In this document: piece by piece, positions 15,584-24,280 of the stretch | Layout: every line of letters starts with the position of its first letter | How positions within the stretch are numbered: the first letter of the stretch is position 1 | Source of the DNA: DASWJQ01 sp036397095 | GTDB taxonomy: Bacteria; Chloroflexota; Anaerolineae; Anaerolineales; E44-bin32 | DNA length: 64,000 bases | Direction of reading: 5' to 3' | NCBI GenBank assembly: GCA_036397095.1 | Contig: DASWJQ010000039.1 | Location: 1 to 64,000 of the forward strand | Program-made: the position numbers and the translations under genes | Notes under the pieces: generated by a model | The model's database searches: none | Seen by the model: only the letters and a program-made list of their open reading frames with translations | What the model was told of the DNA's origin: nothing

Positions 15584-17182
15584 ATGGCCCAGCTAAAGAC
15601 CCCTCACCGAGTTCTCCATACTCTCTTGCTGGTCACAGTACTGGCGGCCGGCGCAGCCGTGCCGGTGGCGGCCCAGGGCTGGACCCCCGTGGCGCCGGGC
15701 GTCGACTATCAGCAGTTCCGCGGCGCTGGCCCCAGCCGGGTCTTCGTCGTGCGCATGGACCGCTCCCAACCGAACCTCACGCTGGAAACGGCCATTGCGC
15801 AACGGCAGCTCGAGGACGGCAAGGCCACGGTCAGCGAAATGGTGGGCGTCTACGATCAATCCCTGACGGCCTGGGAGCCGGCCTGGGGTGCCCGCATGGA
15901 CGTCATCGCCGCCATCAATGGATCGTTCCATGACATCGAAACGGGCGTGCCGCAGAGCGGAATGGTCAGCGGCGGTTGGTACATCCGCCGCTTCGACGAC
16001 CTGGGGGGCGGCAGCGGCTTCGCCTGGCGGCTGGACCGCTCGGCCATGATCGGCAGCTGTGTGCGCCATCCGCCCGATGGCCAGTTGCTGACCGTGATCG
16101 AAACCAATGCCAGCCATCGCCTGGCCAAAATCAACGGTCGACCCGCCGGCAACGAATTGGCCGTGTTCACCCACCATTATGGGCGGCGGATGCCGGCGGC
16201 GGGCAACCTGTCGGTGATGGTCCAGATGGATCAGCCACTGACCATTTTGGAATACCCGGAGATGGCCACCGGCACGGTCGTCGAGGTGGCCGCCGGCAGC
16301 GAGGGCCGGACGATTCCGTTCGACCAGGCGATTGTCACCGGCCGTGGCTCGGCCGCCAGCTGGCTGCGGGACAACGTCGAGGTCGGCGACCGGGTTGGCT
16401 TCTCTATGCGCATCGACCACTACCAATCCGACTGTCAGGCTTGGCGGGGCGTGACCTGGGCGGAGACCTATGCCAGCCTGTCTGGCAGCTTTGAGTTCCT
16501 GATGGACGGTGAAATCCGGTCCTTCGATGACCTTGGGGCCACCGTCCGCAACCCGCGCACGGCCATCTGCTTCAACGACGACTACCTGTACTTTGTGGTC
16601 GTCGACGGCCGCAATCCAGGCATGAGCGAAGGCATGACCATCGAAGAACTCGGGGCGTTCTGCCGCGATGATCTCGGGGCCAATTGGGGCATCAACCAGG
16701 ACGGGGGTGGATCATCGGCCTTGTGGGTCGATGGCGACATCGTCAACAACCCCTCCGACGGCCACGAGCGCCCGGTAGCGAATGCGTTGATGTTGGTGGC
16801 GGTTGAACCCATAGAGCGATCGACCCGCTTCTCGCCGGGCGCGCAGATCGAGACGACCGGCCCTGTCGACCTGAGCGTCGGCCCTGGCCAAAACTTCCAG
16901 ACGCCGCAAGATGTCGGCGCCGGCGAAGTCGGTACTGTCCTGGCCGATCCGCACGGCCTCGATGGCGTGCTGGCCACCGGCAGCTACTGGTGGAAGATCG
17001 GCTTCCAAGGCCGCGTAGGCTGGGTAGCGGAGCAAGACCTGGAGCTCGTAGGCGGCGAATCGGCGGCCGGCGCCAAGCCCCCGCAAGCCGAACTGGACGA
17101 CGTCAAGAACCTGCTTGCCAGCCAGTTGTGGCTTCAGGCTCGCGCCGTGCACCTGCGTCAGATACTTCTGGGCGGTTGGTAG
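15584..17182 (+). CDS. Secreted phosphodiester glycosidase (NAGPA-like) with SH3-type domain
   Basis: Predicted exported hydrolase of 532 residues. A signal peptide ends near VPVAAQG. The NAGPA-type domain shows VIAAINGSFHDIETG and SGMVSGG in its first half and GINQDGGGSSALWVDG then VNNPSDGHERPVANALMLV in its second half; this family cleaves GlcNAc-1-phosphodiesters in capsule, teichoic-acid-like or phage contexts. A C-terminal SH3-like domain (about 430-495: VGPGQNFQTPQDVGAGEVG, then YWWKIGFQGRVGWVAEQDLE) suggests cell-wall attachment. The ATG at 15584 is preferred over an upstream one because the hydrophobic signal begins shortly after. The substrate is inferred from the family only. Confidence 0.85.
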   Translation: MAQLKTPHRVLHTLLLVTVLAAGAAVPVAAQGWTPVAPGVDYQQFRGAGPSRVFVVRMDRSQPNLTLETAIAQRQLEDGKATVSEMVGVYDQSLTAWEPAWGARMDVIAAINGSFHDIETGVPQSGMVSGGWYIRRFDDLGGGSGFAWRLDRSAMIGSCVRHPPDGQLLTVIETNASHRLAKINGRPAGNELAVFTHHYGRRMPAAGNLSVMVQMDQPLTILEYPEMATGTVVEVAAGSEGRTIPFDQAIVTGRGSAASWLRDNVEVGDRVGFSMRIDHYQSDCQAWRGVTWAETYASLSGSFEFLMDGEIRSFDDLGATVRNPRTAICFNDDYLYFVVVDGRNPGMSEGMTIEELGAFCRDDLGANWGINQDGGGSSALWVDGDIVNNPSDGHERPVANALMLVAVEPIERSTRFSPGAQIETTGPVDLSVGPGQNFQTPQDVGAGEVGTVLADPHGLDGVLATGSYWWKIGFQGRVGWVAEQDLELVGGESAAGAKPPQAELDDVKNLLASQLWLQARAVHLRQILLGGW

Positions 17183-17199
17183 GCTGGCGCGACGGGCGG

Positions 17200-18810
17200 C
17201 TACCAGCCATAGGACCCGCAGTAGTAGATCTCATCCTCGTCTAAGGTTATCTGGCTCGAGCCCCACTCATCCTCTTCAATTGGATAGTCTGCAAGCTGCC
17301 CGGCCACCGCCTCCAGTGCAGAGGCCGCCTGGGCAGCTGGCAGACGGAAAGATGGCCAGCTGCTGGTCTCGGCCCGTTCGGCCAGGATATGCCGGCGGCA
17401 AGAAAGCCCGGCCAACAGCGTTGGGCGCTCGTCGTCCGGCACGCGGTCGAGCCGCGCAACAATGGCAGGCACGGCGTCGTCCGATAGGGTGGTCAAGTAC
17501 CACGCATCCAGCTGACCGATGGACTGCTGATGCTGGAAGTTCTGGCGAACGATGAAGTCGTCCACATTGAGGGCGGCCAGGCTCAGCGCAAAGCCTACAG
17601 CCGCCAGCAGGCTGGCGGGGGCAAAGCGGCGCAATTGATCGCGCACGAGCAGCACAACAAAGCCGGCGAAGAGCAGCCCCAACCACAGGATGAAAACGTG
17701 GGTGTAGCTGCGCAGCCGGGTGAAGCCGTAGGCCTGTTCGTAAAGCAGAAGCCGCTGGAATGCCGAGACCAGCATCACCATGACCATGGCCACCAGTCCC
17801 ACGCTGAATCCATCGAACAGACGGCGATCCCGCTGTGCCTCTCGTCGGCTGACCGCTGCCAGCGTGAAAATCAGACCTAACGCCAAGGCGCCGGCGAATA
17901 CCAGTTCGCCGAAACCTTGCCGGGCGTACTCGGCGTAGGTGTAGGCGGTTGCCGTGATGTTGGCCTCCCCGCCAAAGAAGTAGCGGAACTGCACCGCCAC
18001 AAACAGCAGAAAAATCAGGTCGACCGCTCCCAGCACGATCAGGGTCTCGATCATTCCCAGGAAGGCCGGCACCAACGGCTTGCCCTGGCGCACAACGGGC
18101 TCGTCTTCCGACCGTCGCAGCGCCGCTACCAGGGCGCCTAGCAGAAACAAGGCCGCCAGCAGCACGAAGGTGGCGCGCCCAAAGAATTCGAGCAGGCGCT
18201 CCAAGTTGAGCCAGGCCAATGCCTGCTCCACCATATCGCCAAACACCAGGTCGGCGGCGCTGAGCAAGGCTGTGAAGATGATGAGCACCGGCAGGGCCAG
18301 GATCAGGCCGCGCACAACGGAAACTGTGCGGGCCTTGGCTCGCTCGCCGCCGGTGGCCTTCTGCTCGACCGAGGCCAGTGTTGGCCAGGGTCGCAGCCAG
18401 GCCTCGAGCGGTACCCACACACCCGCCAGGGCCAGATCGAGCCACCCCCAATGGAGGAAGCCGCCCGGTCGGAAAAGACGAACCTGGACAGCCAACAGCC
18501 CCAGAGTCAATACGACAGCCAGGAAGGTCGTCATTGGCTCGACGCGCAGCGGAACCAGCGCGGCTAGAGCCACCGTTGGCACCAGCAAGGCCAGGGCCGC
18601 GGGAGCCGGTCGGCGGTCCTCGTACCACGCGCTGACAAGCAGCGCAATCAAAATGGCCGCCACCCATAGCGGAAACGACACGCCGAGCGCCCGGTCGTAG
18701 AACAAACGCTCAGTGATCAGACCAAGCAGCAGGCCAGCTCCGGCCAGGGCCAGCGGGCGCCGCGCATTCCACTCGGTGTCGGCGACGATGTTGGGCATTT
18801 CGGATTTCAT
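17200..18810 (-). CDS. DUF4173 polytopic membrane protein
   Basis: A 536-residue integral membrane protein with about a dozen hydrophobic segments and a soluble C-terminal domain of about 130 residues. The DUF4173 signature is present: SAFQRLLLYEQAYGFTRLRS followed by YTHVFILWLG, and earlier DLIFLLFVAVQFRYFFGG. The function of the family is unknown. The ATG at 18810 is chosen because CTGGAG lies seven bases upstream, although the frame is open further back. It is convergent with the glycosidase gene, 17 bases between stop codons. Confidence 0.8.
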   Translation of the reverse strand: MKSEMPNIVADTEWNARRPLALAGAGLLLGLITERLFYDRALGVSFPLWVAAILIALLVSAWYEDRRPAPAALALLVPTVALAALVPLRVEPMTTFLAVVLTLGLLAVQVRLFRPGGFLHWGWLDLALAGVWVPLEAWLRPWPTLASVEQKATGGERAKARTVSVVRGLILALPVLIIFTALLSAADLVFGDMVEQALAWLNLERLLEFFGRATFVLLAALFLLGALVAALRRSEDEPVVRQGKPLVPAFLGMIETLIVLGAVDLIFLLFVAVQFRYFFGGEANITATAYTYAEYARQGFGELVFAGALALGLIFTLAAVSRREAQRDRRLFDGFSVGLVAMVMVMLVSAFQRLLLYEQAYGFTRLRSYTHVFILWLGLLFAGFVVLLVRDQLRRFAPASLLAAVGFALSLAALNVDDFIVRQNFQHQQSIGQLDAWYLTTLSDDAVPAIVARLDRVPDDERPTLLAGLSCRRHILAERAETSSWPSFRLPAAQAASALEAVAGQLADYPIEEDEWGSSQITLDEDEIYYCGSYGW

Positions 18811-18951
18811 TGCGATCTCCAGGGGGAAGCCGGCGCTGAACGCCGGTGGCGAAAGGATGGACCAACCATGCCAGCCGGGGCCTCTCAATCTCCCACACGA
18901 GCCTGTCAGAACCCGTCCGATAGGTTTTGAGAGACTCTCCCGGTGAGCGGA

Positions 18952-19875
18952 CTACGGGAAGTTGGCCAGCACCGTCTCCGCCAGAAGCCGCAGGCCATCC
19001 AGGTCGTCCAACTCGAGCCACTGCAGCATCATGCGCTGGGCGCCGGCCCGGCGGTAGGCCTCCAGCTGTTCGGGGATTTCGTCTGGGGTACCAACAATGG
19101 CCGGCCATGACCGAACCTCGTCCAGGCTTGTCCCGCGGGCCGCCGCCTTGGCTTCAAGTTCGGCCTGGCTGGCAGCCATGGTCACATTGACCATCACCGA
19201 ACGCTGCACTGCGTCGGCCCCCCGGCCGTTCTCCTCGAGCAGCTCATTGAGCAGCCGGTTGCGCTGACCATACTCATCGGCGGCTAGGAAGACGCCGTTC
19301 CACTCATCGGCCCAACGGGCGGCCAGCGGCAGAGTGCGTTGGCGCCCATTGCCGCCGATCACGATCGGCGGCCGTCCCTGGTGGGCCGGTCTGGGCAACA
19401 AGACCGCTTTGTTCAACTGATAGTAGTCGCCCTCAAAGAACTGCGGCTCGGATTGGCGCAGGAGACGATGGATGACCTCCGTGCCTTCGGCGAAGCGGTC
19501 GAAGCGATGCTTGGGCCCGAGCAGCGGAAAGCCGTACATCCGATGCTCCCGATCCTGCCAGCCGGCGCCAACGCCCAACTGGAATCTGCCCCCCGACAGC
19601 GCATCCAGGTCCTTGGCCCAGCGGGCCAGGAACACCGGATGGCGGAACGACACCGGCGAGACCAGCGGGCCGAACTCAATCCGGCGTGTGTTGTTCGCCA
19701 GCCAGGCGAGCGACAGCCAACACTCCAAGGAGTCTTTGGCCGGCGATCGGGCCCCGGTGAAATGGTCGGAACGGTACAGTCCGGCGAAGCCCAGCGATTC
19801 GGCGGCCTGCGCCAGCCGCTGCCAACGTTGCCAGGTAAGACCGTCCTGGCCTTCGATCATGAGGGCAAGGTCCAT
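18952..19875 (-). CDS. Luciferase-like (LLM) F420-dependent-type oxidoreductase
   Basis: TIM-barrel flavin or F420-dependent oxidoreductase of 307 residues. Family pattern: the first strand MDLALMIEGQDGLTWQRW, ESLGFAGLYRSDHF, LVSPVSFRHPVFLARWAKDL, then DALSGGRFQLGVGAGWQDREH, IVIGGNGRQRTLPLAARWAD, and a C-terminal IVGTPDEIPEQLEAYRRAGA. GVGAGWQDREH followed by the GFPL loop is typical of F420-type members. The substrate is unknown. It is monocistronic, facing the same way as the DUF4173 gene 141 bases downstream. Confidence 0.85.
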   Translation of the reverse strand: MDLALMIEGQDGLTWQRWQRLAQAAESLGFAGLYRSDHFTGARSPAKDSLECWLSLAWLANNTRRIEFGPLVSPVSFRHPVFLARWAKDLDALSGGRFQLGVGAGWQDREHRMYGFPLLGPKHRFDRFAEGTEVIHRLLRQSEPQFFEGDYYQLNKAVLLPRPAHQGRPPIVIGGNGRQRTLPLAARWADEWNGVFLAADEYGQRNRLLNELLEENGRGADAVQRSVMVNVTMAASQAELEAKAAARGTSLDEVRSWPAIVGTPDEIPEQLEAYRRAGAQRMMLQWLELDDLDGLRLLAETVLANFP

Positions 19876-19942
19876 GGGGGCTCCTTTGGGAGGGTGATGA
19901 CTTCATGATAATAGGTAGGGGTGTAAGGGACCATGGATGATG

Positions 19943-20000
19943 GACCGCGGACGGCAGACCGCGGACGGGCAGACCGCGGACGAACAGACCGCCGACCGCG
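19943..20000. repeat. 14-bp tandem repeat, GACCGCGGACG type
   Basis: Three good copies and one degraded copy of a unit close to GACCGCGGACGGCA in non-coding DNA upstream of the LLM gene. It opens a 500-bp intergenic stretch (19876-20436) that holds only repeats and palindromes. Confidence 0.7.
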
Positions 20001-20049
20001 AATTCGCGCACCCGTAGGGGCGCATGGCAATGCGCCCAGCGTAGTCGAT

Positions 20050-20112
20050 GACCTCCGAGGTCCACACAGCGACTGGCGATTGCAAGCCCGGCCCAGGTGG
20101 ACCTCGGAGGTC
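20050..20112. repeat. 16-bp perfect inverted repeat, GACCTCCGAGGTC family
   Basis: GACCTCCGAGGTCCAC (20050-20065) and its exact reverse complement (20097-20112) flank 31 bases. The core of each arm is itself palindromic. A relative lies at 29121-29158. Confidence 0.85.
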
Positions 20113-20223
20113 GGGTGGATGTCGGTCGGCCCAGCACCGCAGCGGCTAAGCGGCTCCATGCGTGCCGACCAAGTCACAGGTTGACCAGTATCAGGTGCAC
20201 GCGATCGCGCCTGCGCGATTCTC

Positions 20224-20286
20224 GACCCCGGGGGTCCGACAAGGGGCTGTTCGAATCGGACTGACCTCATCCGGACCCCCGGGGTC
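20224..20286. repeat. 15-bp perfect inverted repeat, GACCCCGGGGGTCCG
   Basis: GACCCCGGGGGTCCG (20224-20238) and its exact reverse complement (20272-20286) flank 33 bases. As in the neighbouring repeat, each arm is self-complementary in its centre. Confidence 0.85.
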
Positions 20287-20436
20287 ATGAGGAGGTCGGG
20301 CCGATCCCGAATGAAACCCGTAGGGGCGCATGGCAATGCGCCCGGCGATGTCGGGGCGATGACCGGCGGCCGGGAACCCAGCCCCGGCGGGATTCGTCAT
20401 ATGATTGGAACCGGCCCTAACCCAAGGGAGCGCACC

Positions 20437-20976
20437 ATGACCTACAAACTTCACGCCCTGCTGGCGTTGCTATGTGTCCTGCTTCTGGCTGCTTGTGCCC
20501 CGGCGGCCGACCCACTTCCTATGTCGGAGAATTTACCTACGCCGAGCGACACGTCACCTGTGGAGGGCTCCCCGCCGCCCGGCGGCGGACCGCAACTGCC
20601 AGTGCAGCCGGTCGATGATCCAGTCCCGGGCATCACTTCGGCCATGGTCAGCGATCTGGCCGCAATGCTTGCGCTGGCCGAGGACGCCGTCGTGGTTGAG
20701 TCGGTTGACCACGTGATCTGGCCGAGCGCCGCCCTGGGCTGCCCGCTGCCGACGGTTGACTACGCCCAGGTGGAGACGCCGGGCTACCTGGTGATCCTGC
20801 GAGCCAACGGCGCCCCTTACGAGTACCACACTGACGAAGCCGGCCGCTACATACTGTGCGCCGGCGGCCAGCCGTTCCTGCCCTTCCTACCGATCAAGCC
20901 GGGCGATATCGACGACGGCCGGCCGTGGATGCCGGCCGGCACGCCGCCGCCCGGAGATCCCGAACCGATCTACTAG
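20437..20976 (+). CDS. Lipoprotein of unknown function
   Basis: A 179-residue exported lipoprotein: signal HALLALLCVLLLAAC with lipobox LAAC, then a Pro/Ser-rich linker (about 22-60). The globular part runs from LAAMLALAEDAVVVESVDHV to the end, with WPSAALGCPLPTVDYAQ, TPGYLVIL and APYEYHTDEAGRYILC. The LGCP...Y.Q...PGY...YHTD...C pattern resembles a class of small secreted proteins I associate with Chloroflexota, but I cannot assign a role. The ATG at 20437 follows GGGAG. A strong hairpin nine bases after the stop is the likely terminator. Confidence 0.75.
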   Translation: MTYKLHALLALLCVLLLAACAPAADPLPMSENLPTPSDTSPVEGSPPPGGGPQLPVQPVDDPVPGITSAMVSDLAAMLALAEDAVVVESVDHVIWPSAALGCPLPTVDYAQVETPGYLVILRANGAPYEYHTDEAGRYILCAGGQPFLPFLPIKPGDIDDGRPWMPAGTPPPGDPEPIY

Positions 20977-20984
20977 GCAATGAA

Positions 20985-21020
20985 AGACTTCCGGGAAGCC
21001 AGTTGGCTTCCCGGAAGTCT
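20985..21020. terminator. Strong hairpin between convergent genes, CTTCCGGGAAG family, copy 2
   Basis: Perfect 16-base arms (AGACTTCCGGGAAGCC and GGCTTCCCGGAAGTCT) with loop AGTT, followed by GTGTTT. It lies between the lipoprotein stop (20976) and the convergent metalloprotease stop (21081), so it can act for both. Same family as 4982-5022 and 23232-23266. Confidence 0.75.
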
Positions 21021-21080
21021 GTGTTTAGGCAACGAGCGCGCCGTTTGACGGGCTCGCTGGACCTCTCAGGATGGACTTGA

Positions 21081-23054
21081 CTACTTGGGCTTGCCTCCGC
21101 CTGAGATCAGATCGAAGCTGTAATCCGCGTAGGAAGTCACGCCCACTCCCGCGTCGTAGGTGACCATCAAGACCAGGCTCCGATAGTTGTCGAACATCTC
21201 GGCTATCGGTGCCCAATCCTGCATGTATCCTCCGCTCAGGATCGTCATAACCTCGTACTCGGATTGACCGCGGTGGTTGCGCTCACCGACCAGCTGGACG
21301 GTGAAGTCGTTGGAGATCCCAAGGACTTCGTTCAAGCTCTGGAAGCCATCCGTGGATGAACCGTCCGAGCTGAAGACGCCGGCGATATCGACATTGTCGA
21401 TGTACCAGCCTTCCTCGTTGACCGCCCAGTCGGTCATGTAGCGGAAAGCGACCAGAACGTCTTGGCCATCATAGGCCGACAGATCGTAAGTCAGGTTGAT
21501 CCACCCGCCACTCGACCCAGTCAGGCCAGGCAACTGAGCGATGATGCCCTCAGTAGTCGCTTCATGATCCAGCGTCGTGTAGGGCGCGTTCTCGATCGTC
21601 TCCCATGTGTTGCCACCGTCGGTCGAAACCTGGACAAAGCCGAAGTCCCAGCCCGCCTCGATCTCGTACATGGTGTCGAAGTTGAGGCTGGCCCCGATGA
21701 CGCCGGTCAGGTCAGCTTCGGCGATCAGGAAGTTGTCGACCAAGTTGCCCTCACCGCCCCACAGGACATCACCGTCCGAGGTCCATTGCGTGGGATTGAA
21801 TTGCACGCCGTTGAACACCAGGTTCTTGACGCTTTCAAAGCCCCACATCAGGTGGTAGTCGGTGCCCCACGGCGGTGCACCCGGCGTGGCGAAGGCCTCA
21901 GGGTTCGGTTTGCCCGGATGCCCGACGTCGACAGAGAAGTCCGGCAGTGAGTTAAACGTGCCTTCTATGTACAGCCCAGGTGCGTATTGGTGATACACAT
22001 CGGCAAACGTCGTTGACTCTCCAGACAACGCTGCGTCGGCTCCCACAATCCCGTTGCCCGGATTGAGGAATAGGTCCTGTAGCACGCCGCCGCCGAACTG
22101 CTCGAACAGATAGAGCATATACAGGTAGGCGTGGCCATAATCCGACAGGATCTCCAACGGACCCTGGTCTTCCCACACGACCAGCGAGTTCTCCGGCAGC
22201 GCGGCGGTGTCGCGGACATGCGAATCCGGGTGGCCATAGCCAACCAGGAACTCGGCGAAGTCCGACAGGCCCTCATTCACCCAGTTCTCTTCGTCGCTGT
22301 CGTAGTCATCGTGGAGCAGATGCTGGTACTCGTGGGCGAAGACCCCTTCGTACAGATTGGGCCGGGCGGCGTCGTCACCGACGCGGTTCTCCCAGTCGTA
22401 GGCATCAATCGAGATGACGTTGCGGTCAAGGTACAGTTCGAAGACCGCGCCCCAGTAGAAGCCAGCGATGTATAGCGGGTAGTTCGGGTCGTAGTAGTTT
22501 TCGTCGCCAACGTTCATGATCATGGCGATCGAGCGCCCTTCGGGATCGTAGTAGTCGAAGGGCAGTGCGGCGTTGCTGCCATCATGGAAGTCCGGTGCGC
22601 CAAAGAAGGCGACTTCCTGCGGATAGATGGTGTTGTCGAACTCATCGACCAGGTAGTCGATCTGCTCGTCTGTGATCACCACCGGGTTGCGCGGGTCGCC
22701 ATCAGGGAAGTTGAGGTCGGTCATAACCCAGACCTCGATATGCTCGCCGATGGCCCGCACCTCAAACGGCGCTAGGTACAGCCCAGACAGATCGTCGTAC
22801 CAGATGGCGGTGATGACGTCCCCCTCTACGTATTCCTGTGGCTGCGTCGAGGAGGAGGCAGCTTGTTCGTAGGCTCCTTCAAACCCATTCAGGTGAAGCG
22901 GGACTTCACTGGGCGACAGGTCACGGAGCCTGGGGCCGACATCGACAGGCCGATAGGTAGGCCCAGGCGGGGCGGCCAGGGCCGGTGCGGCACTGCCAAT
23001 AGAGCCGGCCAGCATGGCAACGGCAGCGACGACATTCAGTAATCTTTGGTTCAT
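21081..23054 (-). CDS. Secreted M6-like (immune inhibitor A-type) metalloprotease
   Basis: Exported zinc protease of 657 residues. The signal peptide covers about 1-28 and ends at a PALAA site. The zinc motif HEYQH is at about 241-245, and the third ligand region WVNEGLSDFAEF follows about 16 residues later, as in gluzincin-like M6/M30 relatives. The C-terminal half is beta-rich with GWDFGFVQVSTDGGNTWETI and EEGWYIDNVDIAG, the pattern of immune-inhibitor-A accessory domains. The start is the second ATG (23054), six bases after GGGAG; the ATG at 23060 touches that site. Upstream lies a conserved element shared with the trypsin-like gene. Substrates are unknown; environmental protein is likely. 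Confidence 0.85.
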   Translation of the reverse strand: MNQRLLNVVAAVAMLAGSIGSAAPALAAPPGPTYRPVDVGPRLRDLSPSEVPLHLNGFEGAYEQAASSSTQPQEYVEGDVITAIWYDDLSGLYLAPFEVRAIGEHIEVWVMTDLNFPDGDPRNPVVITDEQIDYLVDEFDNTIYPQEVAFFGAPDFHDGSNAALPFDYYDPEGRSIAMIMNVGDENYYDPNYPLYIAGFYWGAVFELYLDRNVISIDAYDWENRVGDDAARPNLYEGVFAHEYQHLLHDDYDSDEENWVNEGLSDFAEFLVGYGHPDSHVRDTAALPENSLVVWEDQGPLEILSDYGHAYLYMLYLFEQFGGGVLQDLFLNPGNGIVGADAALSGESTTFADVYHQYAPGLYIEGTFNSLPDFSVDVGHPGKPNPEAFATPGAPPWGTDYHLMWGFESVKNLVFNGVQFNPTQWTSDGDVLWGGEGNLVDNFLIAEADLTGVIGASLNFDTMYEIEAGWDFGFVQVSTDGGNTWETIENAPYTTLDHEATTEGIIAQLPGLTGSSGGWINLTYDLSAYDGQDVLVAFRYMTDWAVNEEGWYIDNVDIAGVFSSDGSSTDGFQSLNEVLGISNDFTVQLVGERNHRGQSEYEVMTILSGGYMQDWAPIAEMFDNYRSLVLMVTYDAGVGVTSYADYSFDLISGGGKPK

Positions 23055-23117
23055 TTCCATCTCCCTACAATTGAAGGTTGGTCATCTCGGGTTGGAGCGT
23101 ATCCGGTCTGGTGGTGC

Positions 23118-23200
23118 ACCACCTCCTCCCGAACTCGGATTTAACTTCAAGATTCCAGCAGATCATACGCGGTGACAAAAGCTGGCGGCACACGCCGCCT
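23118..23200 (-). promoter_or_regulatory. Conserved upstream element, copy 1 (metalloprotease)
   Basis: About 83 bases that align without gaps to 24198-24280 upstream of the trypsin-like gene. On the minus strand it opens with a stem GGCGGC/GCCGCC, then CTTTTGTCACCGCGTATGA, CTGCTGGAAT and finally GGAGGTGGT. It starts about 65 bases before the metalloprotease start codon. It may be a promoter region with a shared regulator site or a structured 5' leader. Confidence 0.6.
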
Positions 23201-23231
23201 GGATATCCCAAACCCAGCTACTGACAAGGGC

Positions 23232-23266
23232 AACTTCCGGGAAGCCAAACGGCCTCCCGGAAGTCT
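23232..23266 (-). terminator. Hairpin after the trypsin-like gene, CTTCCGGGAAG family, copy 3
   Basis: ACTTCCGGGAAGCC and GGCCTCCCGGAAGT (one mismatch) around AAAC, about 50 bases past the stop of the trypsin-like gene. Likely its terminator or a 3' stabiliser. Confidence 0.6.
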
Positions 23267-23315
23267 ATCCAACGATCATCGGCCCCATCGACCAAGTTGT
23301 TAAGGGTTGATAATC

Positions 23316-24131
23316 TTAGAACCCGTTGATCCAGTCAAGAACCTCAGGGATGTCGACACGGCTCGAGTACCCAGTGCCGGAGCAGTTGGAATTCGTCACA
23401 TATGAGTTGACGGCGAGCACTGTGTTAGTACCCCCAAGCAGGTTGGGGCCACCCGAATCACCAAAGCAAGTTCCACCCTTGCCTTGGCTGTGATTGAGCG
23501 AAATTCGCATGAACTCATCGCTGTGAGTGAAGTTGCCGGAGATCATCTGGCTGGGTGCGTACAACCGGACCCTAAGCCCTGCCCACAGCGGTGGACCGCC
23601 CCCGTGAATCTGCTCCTGCACGCCGTATCCGACGTTGTCCAGTTCCGCCTTGTTGCGGAGTTCATCCACATCGCCGGCGTCCGGTAGTTGAGCGTATTCA
23701 CTGACTACCGAATTCGGAACCGGCTCCGTCAGCACAACAATGCCGACATCGCGCAGTGCGAAGCCCGGCAAGCCGTTGCCGCAGCCGATGCAGAAGTCGG
23801 GATTGGTGTGGGGAACACCGTCATAGGACGTGGTACCGCTGAACGGGTATTCGGTGTTGCTTTGCACGTCCTCGTCAAACCAGATCCGGGCCGCCACCGT
23901 TCCATCGGTGCAGTGGCCAGCTGTCAGGACGACAGTGTCTGTCAGCAACGAAGCGGAGCAGCGATGGCTTGGAACTTGAACGCCATCAGAATTCAGGACA
24001 TCAAAGACAATCAGCCCAACGTACGGATGATCGGTCCCATCGGGCTGCCCATTGGTGATCGCCGCCGCCGGCACAACCAGGGCCAGCGCCGCGATCAGGA
24101 CCAGTGTCAGAACGATCGAACTGCGTTTCAT
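23316..24131 (-). CDS. Secreted trypsin-like serine protease (S1)
   Basis: Exported chymotrypsin-fold protease of 271 residues. A signal peptide (about 1-24) precedes ITNGQPDGTDHPYVGLI, a mature N-terminus resembling the activation site of S1 zymogens. The catalytic triad is visible: H73 in LTAGHC, D128 in LRDVGIVVL and S226 in GDSGGP. Cysteine pairs flank the His and Ser loops. The ATG at 24131 follows GGGAG by five bases; the longer frame upstream lacks a ribosome site. It shares an upstream element with the neighbouring metalloprotease, suggesting co-regulation of two secreted proteases. Confidence 0.93.
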   Translation of the reverse strand: MKRSSIVLTLVLIAALALVVPAAAITNGQPDGTDHPYVGLIVFDVLNSDGVQVPSHRCSASLLTDTVVLTAGHCTDGTVAARIWFDEDVQSNTEYPFSGTTSYDGVPHTNPDFCIGCGNGLPGFALRDVGIVVLTEPVPNSVVSEYAQLPDAGDVDELRNKAELDNVGYGVQEQIHGGGPPLWAGLRVRLYAPSQMISGNFTHSDEFMRISLNHSQGKGGTCFGDSGGPNLLGGTNTVLAVNSYVTNSNCSGTGYSSRVDIPEVLDWINGF

Positions 24132-24197
24132 TCCATCTCCCTCCAAAGTTGGCTCAACTATCCCCCCCGCTAGGCCTCCCATCGCAAACCCGGCCTA

Positions 24198-24280
24198 ACC
24201 ACCTCCTCTCGGGCTCGGATTGGCCGTCAGAATTCCAGCAGGTCATACGCAGTGACGAAAGCAGGCGGCTCACGCCGCCT
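24198..24280 (-). promoter_or_regulatory. Conserved upstream element, copy 2 (trypsin-like protease)
   Basis: Ungapped match to 23118-23200: minus strand GGCGGC/GCCGCC stem, CTTTCGTCACTGCGTATGA, CTGCTGGAAT and GAGGAGGTGGTT. The region upstream of the nuclease gene (near 29015-29025) has a short partial match, GCTTTTGTCACC. The rest of the gap 24132-24429 shows no gene. Confidence 0.6.

Larger units (their letters stand above)
20017..20343. repeat. GTAGGGGCGCATGGCAATG hairpin, two copies
   Basis: The sequence GGGCGCAT-ggca-ATGCGCCC, preceded by CCCGTA, occurs at 20017-20037 and again at about 20324-20343, same orientation. Each forms an 8-bp stem. The two copies bracket the other palindromes of this stretch. 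Confidence 0.75.

Noticed and set aside
23118..23200. Known riboswitch (c-di-GMP, TPP or cobalamin) upstream of the protease
   Set aside because: None of the conserved core sequences of these classes could be matched on the minus strand. I kept it only as an unnamed conserved element.
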